From the NCBI GenBank assembly GCA_038245725.1, contig JBBRSD010000003.1, forward strand, positions 62,001 through 126,000: a DNA stretch of 64,000 nt, read 5' to 3'. This document shows, piece by piece, positions 26,419-34,821 of this stretch; the stretch's first letter is position 1; the number at the start of each line of letters is the position of its first letter. The notes below the pieces were generated by a model. It saw nothing but the letters and a program-made list of their open reading frames with translations. It made no database searches and had not been told where the DNA came from. Source of the stretch: JBBRSD01 sp038245725. GTDB taxonomy: Bacteria; Actinomycetota; Coriobacteriia; Anaerosomatales; JAAXUF01. The position numbers were made by a program, and so were the translations under genes.

Positions 26419-29112
26419 CTAGGGCCGCGCCGTGATCTGTGCGTACATCTCTATGAGGTGGGCGACGATCGATTCTTCGTCGCGATTGAATCGGACACCG
26501 TATGCCTGCTCGACAGTCGCATCGAGACGCCGATGCGCCCGCATGAGCGCGGGCGGCATGGTGACGGGGTCATAGAGATCAGCGAGCGTGCAGTCCGAGC
26601 ACTCGTCGCGTGCGGCGAGAACAAGAAGCGCGGCGTCCGCGACTGCCTTCGTCTGTGCTTCGCTTGGGTTCGGCCAAGGGAAGGTATTGTACACGACCTT
26701 GGGCGTGTAGCGATAGTCGGACTTGAGTCGACCCGCGACCCTGCGCATCCAGGCGTTGTGCATCTGCGAGGTAAGAACGCCGAAGTGATAGAGCGAAGCA
26801 CCCGGCACAATCGAGGCGAGATTCGACGCGATGACCTCTGGTGGCTTGAAGCCGATGGGCACATACTCTCGCCGCTCGCTCGACGCGCTCGGGATGATTA
26901 GATACGGCTGTTCCGACGTGCTGTCGAAGTAGAAGCGCGTGGGGGTGTTGGCGCTCTTGCGTGTTGCGAGTGCCGTGCTGCTGGCGCGCTGCGCCTGGAC
27001 TGCTAGCATGCGCCGGGTTACTTCAGGCATGGACCGGAGGTCGCTGGGGGATGCACCGCGCAGATATAGGATGTAGCGCTTCTTCCCGTTGATGAACTCT
27101 TCCGAGCCGGTGAATGGCCGAATGAATCTCTCGGCCGCAGGTTCCCTCGCGAGGAACTCCCGTAGATCGTCAGGACCGAAGATGTAGTTGCCTCCGTCGT
27201 TGACGAGCGACCCATAGCTGCACTCAGGCACATCGCAGATCGGTTGGGTTGATGTGTCCACAACGATGTTGGGGGCGTCGACAAGATATGGGTTCACGTT
27301 TTCGGCAATCTTCACTGTGTTGTCATTGGTGTAGATGCGCTTTGTCTTCACGCCACATTGAGAGAAACCAACGATGACGACGTGAACGTGGGCCTTGCCG
27401 CTGGCCTCGCTATCCCAGACGAAAGTGCGGTACGCGAAGTCGATGGAGATGCCGAACTTTTCGAACAGCGTGTGCCAGATCGGGTAGACCTGCTGGCCTT
27501 GGCAGATTGAGCTGGTGGAAACAAAAGCGCAGCGTGTGCCGGTGCCCTGGATGAACTCCGAGGCCTTGTAGTACCAAGCAGAGACGTAGTCGATTGAGTT
27601 GACCAGCTTTACCTTGCCGAACAGGCGGCGGACTTCGTCTCGCTGATCCTCCCTCATTAGCTTCCCGCCCACGAAGGGCGGATTGCCGAGAATGTAGCTG
27701 CAATCCGCAGGTGTGATCAGGCTGGCCCAGTCGAGTGTGAGCGCGTTCTCTCTGATGATCTGGCCGTAGTCTGTCAGTGGGAAGTGCCGATAGAAGGTGC
27801 CGAATAGCTCGCCGGTTCTGCGATTCGCTTGGTGGTCGGCCAGCCAAATCGCCACGTTCGCAATCTGGCAAGGGAAATCGAGCACCTCTATGCCGTAGAA
27901 CTGCCCGACGTTCACCTTCACCAGGGCACCAACGTCCATGACAGTCTGACGATTGCGCACGATCTCAAGAATCTGGTCTTCGAGGTGGCGGAGCTCCTTG
28001 TACGTGGTCGTCAAGAAGTTGCCGGAGCCGCAAGCGGGGTCGAAGAATGTGAGACCAGCGATCTTCTCGTGGAACTGGTTGAGTTTGACTCGGTCATTCT
28101 TCAGCTGGACGAATTCGGCGTATAGCTCGTCGAGGAAGAGCGGTTTGATCAACTTCAGAATGTTTTCTTCGGTCGTGTAGTGAGCACCTTCTGAGCGGCG
28201 ATGGTCGGTATCCATTACGCCTTGGAATATCGACCCGAAGATGGAGGGCGAAATGTTCTTCCAGTCCAAACGTCCGCAGTTCCAAAACGCCAATCGCATG
28301 TCGGCATCAAAGCCGACGTTCTCGATGTGCTCGTGGAACACACCGCCGTTGACGTAGGGCAGCGACTGCAAGTCGGCGTCAAGGGTGGTCATTCGCTCTG
28401 ATTCGGGAGTGTTGAGAACCTCGAAGATCATATTGATGATTGAGCCCATGTTGGCGCCGTTGGCCTCGCTGTGCTCGATCACGTACTTCGAGAACTGGCC
28501 CTTTTCGAACACGCCCGAGTCCTCTGCGAAGAAGCAGAAGAGAAGGCGCACCAAGAAGACTTCAAGCCTGTGTCCACTGTAGCCGGCCGCTTGAATCTCA
28601 TCGTGGAGCCTTGACAACTCGGCGCTGGCTTTGACGCTGGCTTCAGCCTGCTCCTGGTCCCATCTAATCGCGTCGTTGTCCAGCCGGATGAAGTCGAACA
28701 GTTCGATATTGTCGGGTAGCGCGCTCAGCGCGAACTCCCGCAACTCGTCGGTGTTGTGGTTGTAGACCCTCATCGTCGCGAAATCAGAGACGACGATGTA
28801 CCCAGGTACGTCAGCGGGGGCCAGAGTCGCGGCGTATTCCAGCGCCTGCTCGTAGGCCTTCTTTAGGCTGCGTCCGGTGGACTTCTGTTCGCAAATGAGC
28901 TTGCCAGGCCAGAAGACGTCAATGAAGCCGTTACCGCCGTCCTGGTACCTCACCCGGTTCTCAAAGCGCGCGAAGTGGCGGCGCTCGAGATCGAAGATGC
29001 GAAAGAAGTGCTCCCAGAAGGATTGGCTCTCGGCGCGCTCGTCGGTCGCGTTTGCCCACTCACGCGAGAAGGCCTGCGCTCGCGCGCGAGCCTCCGTTGT
29101 CGAAACGGTCAT
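26419..29112 (-). CDS. MmeI-like type IIL restriction-modification fusion enzyme
   Basis: One 897-residue chain that both cuts and methylates DNA. The N-terminal nuclease has the MmeI-type motif D65-x9-E75-x-K77 (IDVFWPGKLICEQK). A helical spacer follows, then an adenine-N6 methyltransferase with motif I DPACGSGNFL (358-367) and motif IV NPPF (477-480), then a target recognition domain (about 600-830) and a C-terminal helical part. In this family the same recognition domain serves cutting and methylation, so specificity changes in step; the recognition site cannot be read from the sequence. The ATG at 29112 has AGGTGG upstream; the GTG at 29121 lies in that site. Confidence 0.92.
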   Translation of the reverse strand: MTVSTTEARARAQAFSREWANATDERAESQSFWEHFFRIFDLERRHFARFENRVRYQDGGNGFIDVFWPGKLICEQKSTGRSLKKAYEQALEYAATLAPADVPGYIVVSDFATMRVYNHNTDELREFALSALPDNIELFDFIRLDNDAIRWDQEQAEASVKASAELSRLHDEIQAAGYSGHRLEVFLVRLLFCFFAEDSGVFEKGQFSKYVIEHSEANGANMGSIINMIFEVLNTPESERMTTLDADLQSLPYVNGGVFHEHIENVGFDADMRLAFWNCGRLDWKNISPSIFGSIFQGVMDTDHRRSEGAHYTTEENILKLIKPLFLDELYAEFVQLKNDRVKLNQFHEKIAGLTFFDPACGSGNFLTTTYKELRHLEDQILEIVRNRQTVMDVGALVKVNVGQFYGIEVLDFPCQIANVAIWLADHQANRRTGELFGTFYRHFPLTDYGQIIRENALTLDWASLITPADCSYILGNPPFVGGKLMREDQRDEVRRLFGKVKLVNSIDYVSAWYYKASEFIQGTGTRCAFVSTSSICQGQQVYPIWHTLFEKFGISIDFAYRTFVWDSEASGKAHVHVVIVGFSQCGVKTKRIYTNDNTVKIAENVNPYLVDAPNIVVDTSTQPICDVPECSYGSLVNDGGNYIFGPDDLREFLAREPAAERFIRPFTGSEEFINGKKRYILYLRGASPSDLRSMPEVTRRMLAVQAQRASSTALATRKSANTPTRFYFDSTSEQPYLIIPSASSERREYVPIGFKPPEVIASNLASIVPGASLYHFGVLTSQMHNAWMRRVAGRLKSDYRYTPKVVYNTFPWPNPSEAQTKAVADAALLVLAARDECSDCTLADLYDPVTMPPALMRAHRRLDATVEQAYGVRFNRDEESIVAHLIEMYAQITARP

Positions 29113-29345
29113 GTCCGCCACCTAGTCGAATCGTGCTGATGCGTCCGCATTGGCTGCCACGTCAGTTGGGGGAGTGTGTCGACTCGCTGATTCTAGTCGA
29201 TTGCGAATGTGGCGATGCCGTGTCCTGCCCTTGCGCCGCCCGGAAGAGGGAGCGAAGCGACCGAAGCGGCGTAAGGTCTTGGGTAAGGGGTTGCCCATTC
29301 GCAGACAACTCGCCCCCGGCGGGGTCGCCGAAGGCAGGGTCTCCG

Positions 29346-29363
29346 TGTCAACGTGGTGTCAAC
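29346..29363 (+). promoter_or_regulatory. Right pair of putative integrase arm-type sites
   Basis: TGTCAAC at 29346-29352 and 29357-29363, with the same 11-bp spacing as the left pair and in the same orientation. Confidence 0.55.
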
Positions 29364-29483
29364 AGAATGCGCCAGAACAGGGTGTATTCACGGACATTGA
29401 CGCAGATGGGCCCTCCGCCATAAATGCTGGTCAGAGGGCCTATCGTGGACTCAGCCGGACTGAGCTGGAAGTGCTTGGGAGCC

Positions 29484-29530
29484 GCTCATAACCCGAAGGT
29501 CGTCGGTTCAAATCCGGCCCCCGCGACCAA
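29484..29530 (+). repeat. attR: right copy of the 47-bp attachment core
   Basis: Identical to 23309-23355, the 3' part of the initiator tRNA. Bases upstream do not form the 5' half of a tRNA, so this is a remnant copy left by integration. Confidence 0.95.
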
Positions 29531-29538
29531 GAAAATCG

Positions 29539-29573
29539 CAGGTCAGAAGCCTAAACGTTTCTGGCCTGTTTTG
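29539..29573 (+). terminator. Original tRNA terminator, now at the right junction
   Basis: CAGGTCAGAA (29539-29548) pairs with TTCTGGCCTG (29559-29568), one G.U, followed by TTTTGCTTT. Before integration this would have followed the initiator tRNA. It also faces the end of the PASTA kinase gene. Confidence 0.75.
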
Positions 29574-29583
29574 CTTTCCGCGC

Positions 29584-31188
29584 CTACCACCAGCGACCGT
29601 GGCCCTTCTTCTTGTCCAGCTTCCCATCCTGTAGGCCCGCGTCGGGGACTGCGACCGGCTCGGGACCGCGGCTGACCACGTAGGTGACGATCGAGCCCTT
29701 GACGACCTTGCTCGCGCTCGCGGGCGTCTGCGTGTACACCGCATTCGCGGGCGCGTCGGTGTTGAACTGCGACGGGAGTTCCTGGGGGCTGAACCCGGCA
29801 CTCTGGATCGCCGCGAAGGCGTCAGCTTCAGGCATGCCGACGACGTTGGGAACCGGAATCGTCTCGGGACCCTTACTGAGCACGAGATTGACCGCCGAGC
29901 CCTGCTGGGCCGTCTCTGCAGGCAGTGGCGACTGCCTGGCGACGGCGCCCTTCTTGACGCTGTCGCTCGACACCTGCTTCACGGTGCCGATCGTGAGGCC
30001 TGCGCTCTCGAGCGCCTTCTGCGCGCGGGCGCGCGTCAGCGAGCGCACGTCGGGCACGGCCACGCTGCGGCTGGCCTCCACGCTGTGGCTCGCCGAGACG
30101 ACCGGGGTCGCCGCCGCGCTCGGGCTGCCGAGGCGGCCGGCGCTCCATGCCACGCCGAGACCGGCAGCGACCAGCAGCGCCGCGGCCGCCATCCACGGCC
30201 ACACGCGTCTGTGCCCAGCGGCGGCGGCCGTCTTCGTGCGCCCGGCGTCACTGCTGCGCTTCGCCCGCGGCCTCACGGCGCCGTTTACCCGCGGCATGAC
30301 CGAGGTCGCAGCCACGCTCGGCACGCCGGCGTCGCCGCCCATACCTGTGAACCCGGCGGCCGCCTCCAACGCGCTCCCTTGCGCGACGGCGAGCAGGTCT
30401 CGGCGAAGGTCGTCTGCGGAGGCGTAGCGGTCGGCGGGTTCCTTCTGCATCGCCTTGACGATCACGGCGTCGAGGCCGGGGTCGATCTTGGGGTTCGCGA
30501 TGTGCGGCGCGACGGCGCGCTCGCTGACCTGCTTGAGCGCAACGGCCACGGGCGTATCGGCGTCGAAGGGGATGCGGCCGGTCGCGGCCTCGTACAGCAC
30601 GATGCCAAGCGAGTACAGGTCGCTCGTGGGGTGCAGCTCCTTTCCCTGCGCCTGCTCGGGCGACATGTACTGCGCCGTGCCGAGGACCGAGCCGGTCTGC
30701 GTCAGGGTGGTGTTGCCGGCGCGCGCGATGCCGAAGTCCATGACTTTCACCGAGCCGTCGGGCTGCACCATGATGTTATGCGGTTTGATGTCGCGGTGGA
30801 TGATGTCGTACCCGTGCGCAGCGGTAAGCGCCGAGCAGACCTGCGCGCCGATCTCGGCGACCTTGCGCGAGCTCATCGCGCCATTCCGCCGGATCATGGA
30901 TTTGAGGTCGCTGCCGCGTACGTACTCCATCGCGATGTAATACGTGTCCGCGTCCTGGCCCCAGTCGTAGATGGTGACGATGTTGGGGCTCGCGAGGTTG
31001 GCGGCCGCCTGCGCTTCTCGGCGAAAGCGCGTGGCGAACTCGGGGTCGGCGGCGAAGCGCGCGTGCATGACCTTAACGGCCACGGTTCGTCCGAGGGTCG
31101 AGTCGATCGCCTTATAGACGTCGGCCATGCCGCCGGTGCCGATCTTCTCGGTCGCACGGTACCTGTTGCCAAGGAGCAACGCTTCCAC
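29584..31188 (-). CDS. PASTA-domain serine/threonine protein kinase (PknB/PrkC type)
   Basis: A 534-residue membrane kinase. The kinase domain (about 8-270) has the GTGGMADVYKA loop, VAVKVM lysine, HRDIKPHN, MDFGIAR and the APE-like MSPEQA. A transmembrane helix follows (about 330-350, WPWMAAAALLVAAGLGVAW), then two extracellular PASTA domains that bind peptidoglycan fragments. Such kinases couple wall status to growth and division. The C-terminus ends in a Gly/Lys/Trp tail. GTG start at 31188. No FtsW, PBP or phosphatase gene is adjacent, unlike the usual cluster. Confidence 0.93.
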   Translation of the reverse strand: MEALLLGNRYRATEKIGTGGMADVYKAIDSTLGRTVAVKVMHARFAADPEFATRFRREAQAAANLASPNIVTIYDWGQDADTYYIAMEYVRGSDLKSMIRRNGAMSSRKVAEIGAQVCSALTAAHGYDIIHRDIKPHNIMVQPDGSVKVMDFGIARAGNTTLTQTGSVLGTAQYMSPEQAQGKELHPTSDLYSLGIVLYEAATGRIPFDADTPVAVALKQVSERAVAPHIANPKIDPGLDAVIVKAMQKEPADRYASADDLRRDLLAVAQGSALEAAAGFTGMGGDAGVPSVAATSVMPRVNGAVRPRAKRSSDAGRTKTAAAAGHRRVWPWMAAAALLVAAGLGVAWSAGRLGSPSAAATPVVSASHSVEASRSVAVPDVRSLTRARAQKALESAGLTIGTVKQVSSDSVKKGAVARQSPLPAETAQQGSAVNLVLSKGPETIPVPNVVGMPEADAFAAIQSAGFSPQELPSQFNTDAPANAVYTQTPASASKVVKGSIVTYVVSRGPEPVAVPDAGLQDGKLDKKKGHGRWW

Positions 31189-31319
31189 GTGTGACTCCGT
31201 ACTGCTACCCGCGGGAAGGACTCCCGACCGGCCCTACTCTAGGCCACTGATGTGGAGACGCTGTTTCGCGGGGGGCTCGACGGGGTCAGCGCCAGCGTTC
31301 TATGCCGAGACCGAACGGC

Positions 31320-31871
31320 CTACGCCGACGGCCGCAGCCATCGCCGAAACGCTCGCGTCACCCGCGGCATGACGAGCCACGTCATCAACGCGACGGTGAT
31401 TCCGGACGTCACGATCGAGCGGGCGGGTATCGGCCACCGCGCGAGCAGGATGCCGAGGGTGTAGGCCACTACCAGCACCGTTGGATAGAGTCCGAGCCAC
31501 GTCAGCAGCGCCTGCTTCCACACGGGGACCGGCGTGTCGGACGTGCATGACGGGTCTTGGAACCAGAACTCCAATCCCGTCGCCGTCTCCACGCGCGGCT
31601 CGCCGGTCATGAGTTCGCGAGACGTCTCGACCCACCGAAGCCGCTCGGCGGATGATTGCCATCCGTCGAAGTGCTCGGGCGTGTCGAACCGGTAGACGAT
31701 GGTGTGCTCGTCGTCCGCCTCCGCAGGGCGGATGTATCCCGAACCCAGGTATCCGGGGAAGCGGGAAGCGTCCTGGGTGATCCCCTGCACCCATTCGCCG
31801 AACTCGCGTTCCTTGCCGGGCAGAATGCGCCTCGACACCGCGACGGTTACAGGTCTGCTGCTCTTCGCCAC
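31320..31871 (-). CDS. Antibiotic biosynthesis monooxygenase domain protein with C-terminal membrane helices
   Basis: A 183-residue protein. Residues about 5-100 form an ABM ferredoxin-like domain (VTVAVSRRILPGKEREFGEWVQG, FPGYLGSGYIRP, VYRFDTPEHFDGWQSS). The C-terminal 70 residues hold two transmembrane helices with the WKQALLTWLGLYPTVLVV motif common in this subfamily. The reaction is unknown. The GTG at 31871 follows GGAGG; the longer frame to 32096 has no support. Confidence 0.82.
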   Translation of the reverse strand: MAKSSRPVTVAVSRRILPGKEREFGEWVQGITQDASRFPGYLGSGYIRPAEADDEHTIVYRFDTPEHFDGWQSSAERLRWVETSRELMTGEPRVETATGLEFWFQDPSCTSDTPVPVWKQALLTWLGLYPTVLVVAYTLGILLARWPIPARSIVTSGITVALMTWLVMPRVTRAFRRWLRPSA

Positions 31872-31950
31872 GCTGGCCTCCGGGTCCGCAGGCCGCCTCG
31901 TTGCACGCGAGGGGCCCTCAAGACGCGCCCGCTCGCTTGATTGGCGAGCG

Positions 31951-31998
31951 CAGATGGTTGGTACCCGTGAGGAACCCGACGCGGCCGGCGACCATCTG
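31951..31998. promoter_or_regulatory. Inverted repeat upstream of the ArsM-like gene
   Basis: CAGATGGT (31951-31958) and ACCATCTG (31991-31998) are perfect complements 32 bp apart, in the divergent gap between the ABM and ArsM-like genes. A second small hairpin lies at about 31931-31949 (GCTCGC/GCGAGC). No known riboswitch consensus was recognised. Confidence 0.35.
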
Positions 31999-32087
31999 GG
32001 TACACCCCTTATGGAGCGGAAGGGAATCGTCCATTTCCGCTTATCCGTTCCGTCCAGATCCCGCCTGCTCGACCGCTGGAGGCAATC

Positions 32088-32816
32088 GTGACGCAATCCG
32101 CCGAGATAACCGAGTCGGTCCGCAAGCGCTTCTCGCGTGTGGCGCTGGGCATCGACGCGGGGTTCGGCGTCTGGACCGGGAACCGCTGCGCCGAGTTCCT
32201 AGGCTACGGCGACTCGCTCGACGCCATCCCGACGGCCGCGCTCGAGTCGTTCGTTGGCGTGGGGAACCCGGCGTCGTTCGCGCGACTCGCCGCGGGCGAG
32301 CGCGTGCTCGATGTCGGCTGCGGCGGCGGGCTGGACGCGCTCGTGGCTGCAGCCGAGGTCGGGCCCGACGGCGAAGTCGTGGGAATCGACATGACCGCCG
32401 AGATGATCGAGCGCGCGAACGAGGCGGCCGCACTCACTCCGGGTGCGCGTGTTCGATTCCTCGTGGCGGACGCCGAGAGCCTACCCTTCCCCGACAACAG
32501 CTTCGACGTCGCGCTCTCGAACGGCTGCCTCAACCTGTCGCCGCGCAAGGAAGAGCTGCTCGCCGAGGTCTACCGCGTGCTTCGCCCCGGCGGCCGCCTC
32601 GCCCTGTGCGACGCCGTGCTCAAGCCCGAGAAGGCTGCCGAGGTGTGGTCCGACCCCGATTGCTGGTCGCTTTGAATCTCAGGCTCTCTGCCGGCGGCAG
32701 AGTTGAGCGCGATGCTGACGGCCGCAGGATTTCGCGGGGTGGAGCAGCTCGACCAGCGGCGTAACCCGCGCAACGACTACACCGACTGGGCGTCGTTCTT
32801 CGCGGTGAAGCCGTAG
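32088..32816 (+). CDS. arsM: ArsM-like SAM-dependent methyltransferase, probable selenoprotein (UGA-Sec at codon 196)
   Basis: A methyltransferase of the arsenite-methylating family. SAM motif VLDVGCGGGLDALVAA, upstream GVGNPAS, and downstream NGCLNLSPRKEELLAEVYRVLRPGG all fit ArsM-like proteins. The frame meets TGA at 32673-32675 after DPDCWSL, then continues ISGSLPAAELSAMLTAAGF to FFAVKP and TAG at 32814. In ArsM proteins this place is a conserved Cys (CxxGAL pattern), so Sec is the likely insertion, giving 242 residues. A SECIS-like hairpin follows at 32686-32702. The GTG at 32088 follows GGAGG. Convergent with arsS. A normal caller would stop at 32675 and lose 47 residues. Confidence 0.85.
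32686..32702 (+). promoter_or_regulatory. Putative bacterial SECIS element of the ArsM-like gene
   Basis: CTCTGCC and GGCAGAG form a perfect 7-bp stem around the loop GGC. The loop begins 18 nt after the UGA and has G in its first two positions, both within the published bacterial SECIS consensus. An alternative fold adds a GCTC/GAGC lower stem with a 3-nt bulge. Confidence 0.65.
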
Positions 32817-32833
32817 GATCGGGATCGTTGTTT

Positions 32834-32853
32834 CTGGACCGGACCGGTCACAG
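32834..32853 (-). promoter_or_regulatory. Putative bacterial SECIS element of arsS (fdhF-like)
   Basis: On the minus strand: arm CTG, one bulged T, arm GACC, loop GGTCC, arm GGTC, arm CAG. This is a 7-bp stem with a single bulged U on the 5' side and a GGUCC loop, nearly the E. coli fdhF structure (bulged U, loop GGUCU). The loop begins 21 nt after the UGA. The bulged U belongs to the final UGA stop codon. Confidence 0.7.
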
Positions 32854-33801
32854 TAGCGCGCCGTTTCAACTCGAACCCGCGCCGGCCGTGCACCCGAAGC
32901 AGTGCGCTCCGACTGCGATGCGGCGCTGCGTGACCGCGTCGACGTCGAACTCCCACACGTCTTTCGGCACACCTGCCGAGACGGGACGCTCGGCACCGAG
33001 GTTGAAGTCGCAGTCGTAGAGGCGTCCGTTCCAGCCCACCTCGATCTGGTGGCGGCATTGAAGGAGCGGCACGACGTCGGGGTTGAACGCTTCGCGCAGC
33101 GCTCGGATGTAGCGATCGTGACCGCCTTCGGCGACGAGGCGCTCTTTGAAGCGGCCGACCGGCATGTTGGTCATCGTGAGCAAGCGCGAGAAGACGATGC
33201 CGAACCGGTCCGCCATCTCGTCGCGGAAGAGCTCCTCCAAGGACGCTTGCGGTTCGGGCAGCGTGGTGCCGACGGGGTTGTAGACGAGGTCGAGTCGCGG
33301 TCCGCCCTCCGCGCCGTAGCCGAGGGAGTTGAGCCGCCGCAGCATCGCGACGCTCGCGTCCCGCACTCCGGCGCCGCGAACGATGCTCACATTGCGATCC
33401 GTGAAGTCCGGCATCGACGCCAGGAGCTCCACGCCGGACTCCGCGTACAGTTCCGCGAGGTCCGAGAGCGCTGGATCCGCGAGTACGGTGAGGTTCGTGC
33501 GCAGCTGCACGCGCCGGCCGTCCGCTCGAAGCGCGCGCAGGAAGTCCGGCAGGTGCGGGTTGAGCTCCGGTGCTCCGCCAGTGATATCGACGACCACCGG
33601 CCGAACCGCCGAGGCGACCTCGACGACCCGCGCCATGACGTCGGGACCCATGGTCTCGGTGCGCGAGGGCGAGCTGGATACGTGGCAGTGCCCACACGCC
33701 TGATTGCACTGCAGCGTGACGCTGACGACCAGCGCCTGTAGGTCAATCCCGTGCAGGTTCTGGTCGCCTGTCGCGGAGACACGCTGTTCGAAGTCGGTCA
33801 C
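32848..33801 (-). CDS. arsS: Arsenosugar biosynthesis radical SAM protein ArsS, probable selenoprotein (UGA-Sec at codon 312)
   Basis: A radical SAM enzyme that joins a deoxyadenosyl group to methylated arsenic in arsenosugar synthesis (known for the family). The 4Fe-4S site is CNQACGHC (residues 32-39). A second Cys-rich domain lies at the C-terminus, with YDCDFN and HCFGCTAGAGSS. Right after GSS the frame has TGA (32868-32866), then codes NGALL and stops with TGA at 32850-32848. The family normally ends GSSCGGA or similar, so Sec replaces that Cys. An fdhF-like hairpin follows. GTG start at 33801 (317 residues with Sec); the frame from 33984 is a non-homologous extension. Adjacent to the ArsM-like gene, its known pathway partner. 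Confidence 0.88.
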
Positions 33802-33830
33802 GGGGGCCTTTCGGTGTCGCGGAGCATCGT

Positions 33831-34709
33831 CTACTTCGAGAAGAACTCCGCCAGCGCCGGAGCCAGAACTGCCGAGTCGATCTCGTGCGTCTGGCCCTCC
33901 AGGGTCAGGAGCCGCGCGTTCGGCATCGCCTCGCAGAGCGTCCGCGCCGTGACGCACATGAAAGGGTAACTCGCGCTGCCGCATACGACGAGCGCCGGCT
34001 GCGTGACGCCGGCTGCCAGCTCGACCGGAACGGCAGCCTCCTCGCCGAGCAGCGCCGTGTGGTCGTAGGCGAGCGTGGGCGCGAGGACTTCAAGGGCCGC
34101 GAAGAACGGCCCTTGGCGCATCTGCTCGACGCGCTTGTCCGGTGCCCCAGTGTACGTCATGAACAAGGCGATGGCGTCGCCTCGGCAGCCGGTGGCCAGC
34201 AGCTGCGTGAGCCGCGTGACGTAGGTCTTCCACTCGCGCTGAGCCTCGGGATCGTCGTTGTACGGCGGCTCGTACAGAGCGATCTTCTCGACCTTGTCGC
34301 CGAGCCCGCGCGCCGCCTCAAGGACCAAGGCCGCGCCCGAGGAATGGCCGAAGAGACACGCCTTCCCGCCAGCTTCGCCGATGAGCACCTCGATGTCCTC
34401 GATCTCGCGTTCGATGGCGTACGGCAGCGTGTCGCCGCTGTCGCCACGTCCGCGACGATCGTAGTTGAAAACGGTGAAGTGCGATGCGAGGAGATCGGCG
34501 AGTTCCGGCATGCCGTGGGCCGAGCGAGGTGTCAGCGCGCCAGCGACGAGGATGACCGCAGGGCCAGAGCCGAGACGGTCATAAGCGATGGTGGTGGTGT
34601 CTCGGGGAGGTGATGGTGGGCATGGCGGAGGGCTCCATTTCGGATGTGGCTTCAAGGTGGGCTGTCGGTCGTCCTTGGTGCTTACCCTGAGGAGGCGCTC
34701 CAGCCTCAC
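33831..34709 (-). CDS. Alpha/beta hydrolase, start uncertain
   Basis: An alpha/beta hydrolase with the nucleophile elbow GHSSGA, the segment VFNYDRRGRGDSGDTLPY, and a C-terminal THEID that supplies the catalytic His. Substrate unknown. It lies 30 bp upstream of arsS on the same strand, probably one operon. The start is unclear. GTG 34709 is the best in-frame codon, but it adds an unusual Pro/Lys-rich leader before RDTTTIAYDRLGSG. An ATG at 34625 with a GGAG site codes MPTITSPR in the +1 frame just before, so a 1-nt shift in the CTCCCCGAG run may have broken the true N-terminus. Confidence 0.8.
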   Translation of the reverse strand: MRLERLLRVSTKDDRQPTLKPHPKWSPPPCPPSPPRDTTTIAYDRLGSGPAVILVAGALTPRSAHGMPELADLLASHFTVFNYDRRGRGDSGDTLPYAIEREIEDIEVLIGEAGGKACLFGHSSGAALVLEAARGLGDKVEKIALYEPPYNDDPEAQREWKTYVTRLTQLLATGCRGDAIALFMTYTGAPDKRVEQMRQGPFFAALEVLAPTLAYDHTALLGEEAAVPVELAAGVTQPALVVCGSASYPFMCVTARTLCEAMPNARLLTLEGQTHEIDSAVLAPALAEFFSK

Positions 34710-34821
34710 CGTGGGGATCGAGACTGGGTGCGATGGCAACAGCGGCTATGGGGGTGGCGGGATCTCGCGGCCTCGGCACGAACCCGAGGTTCCTCACCTC
34801 GCCGGGCAGATTGACGATGCT

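Larger units (their letters stand above)
29113..29583. other. Right end of the element and junction with the chromosome
   Basis: 471 bp without a gene. From left to right: 5' flank of the restriction gene, two TGTCAAC arm-type sites, the right attachment copy, and the terminator downstream of the original tRNA. No coding frame is convincing. Confidence 0.6.

Noticed and set aside
31920..32087. Known SAM or SAH riboswitch before the ArsM-like gene
   Set aside because: I could not match the conserved core sequences of those riboswitches; only simple inverted repeats are seen.
32673..32675. In-frame UGA as a plain truncating mutation or sequencing error in the ArsM-like gene
   Set aside because: Three independent genes show UGA exactly at a functional Cys codon, each followed by a well-placed hairpin and by intact coding sequence. 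Random errors would not hit the same residue type three times.
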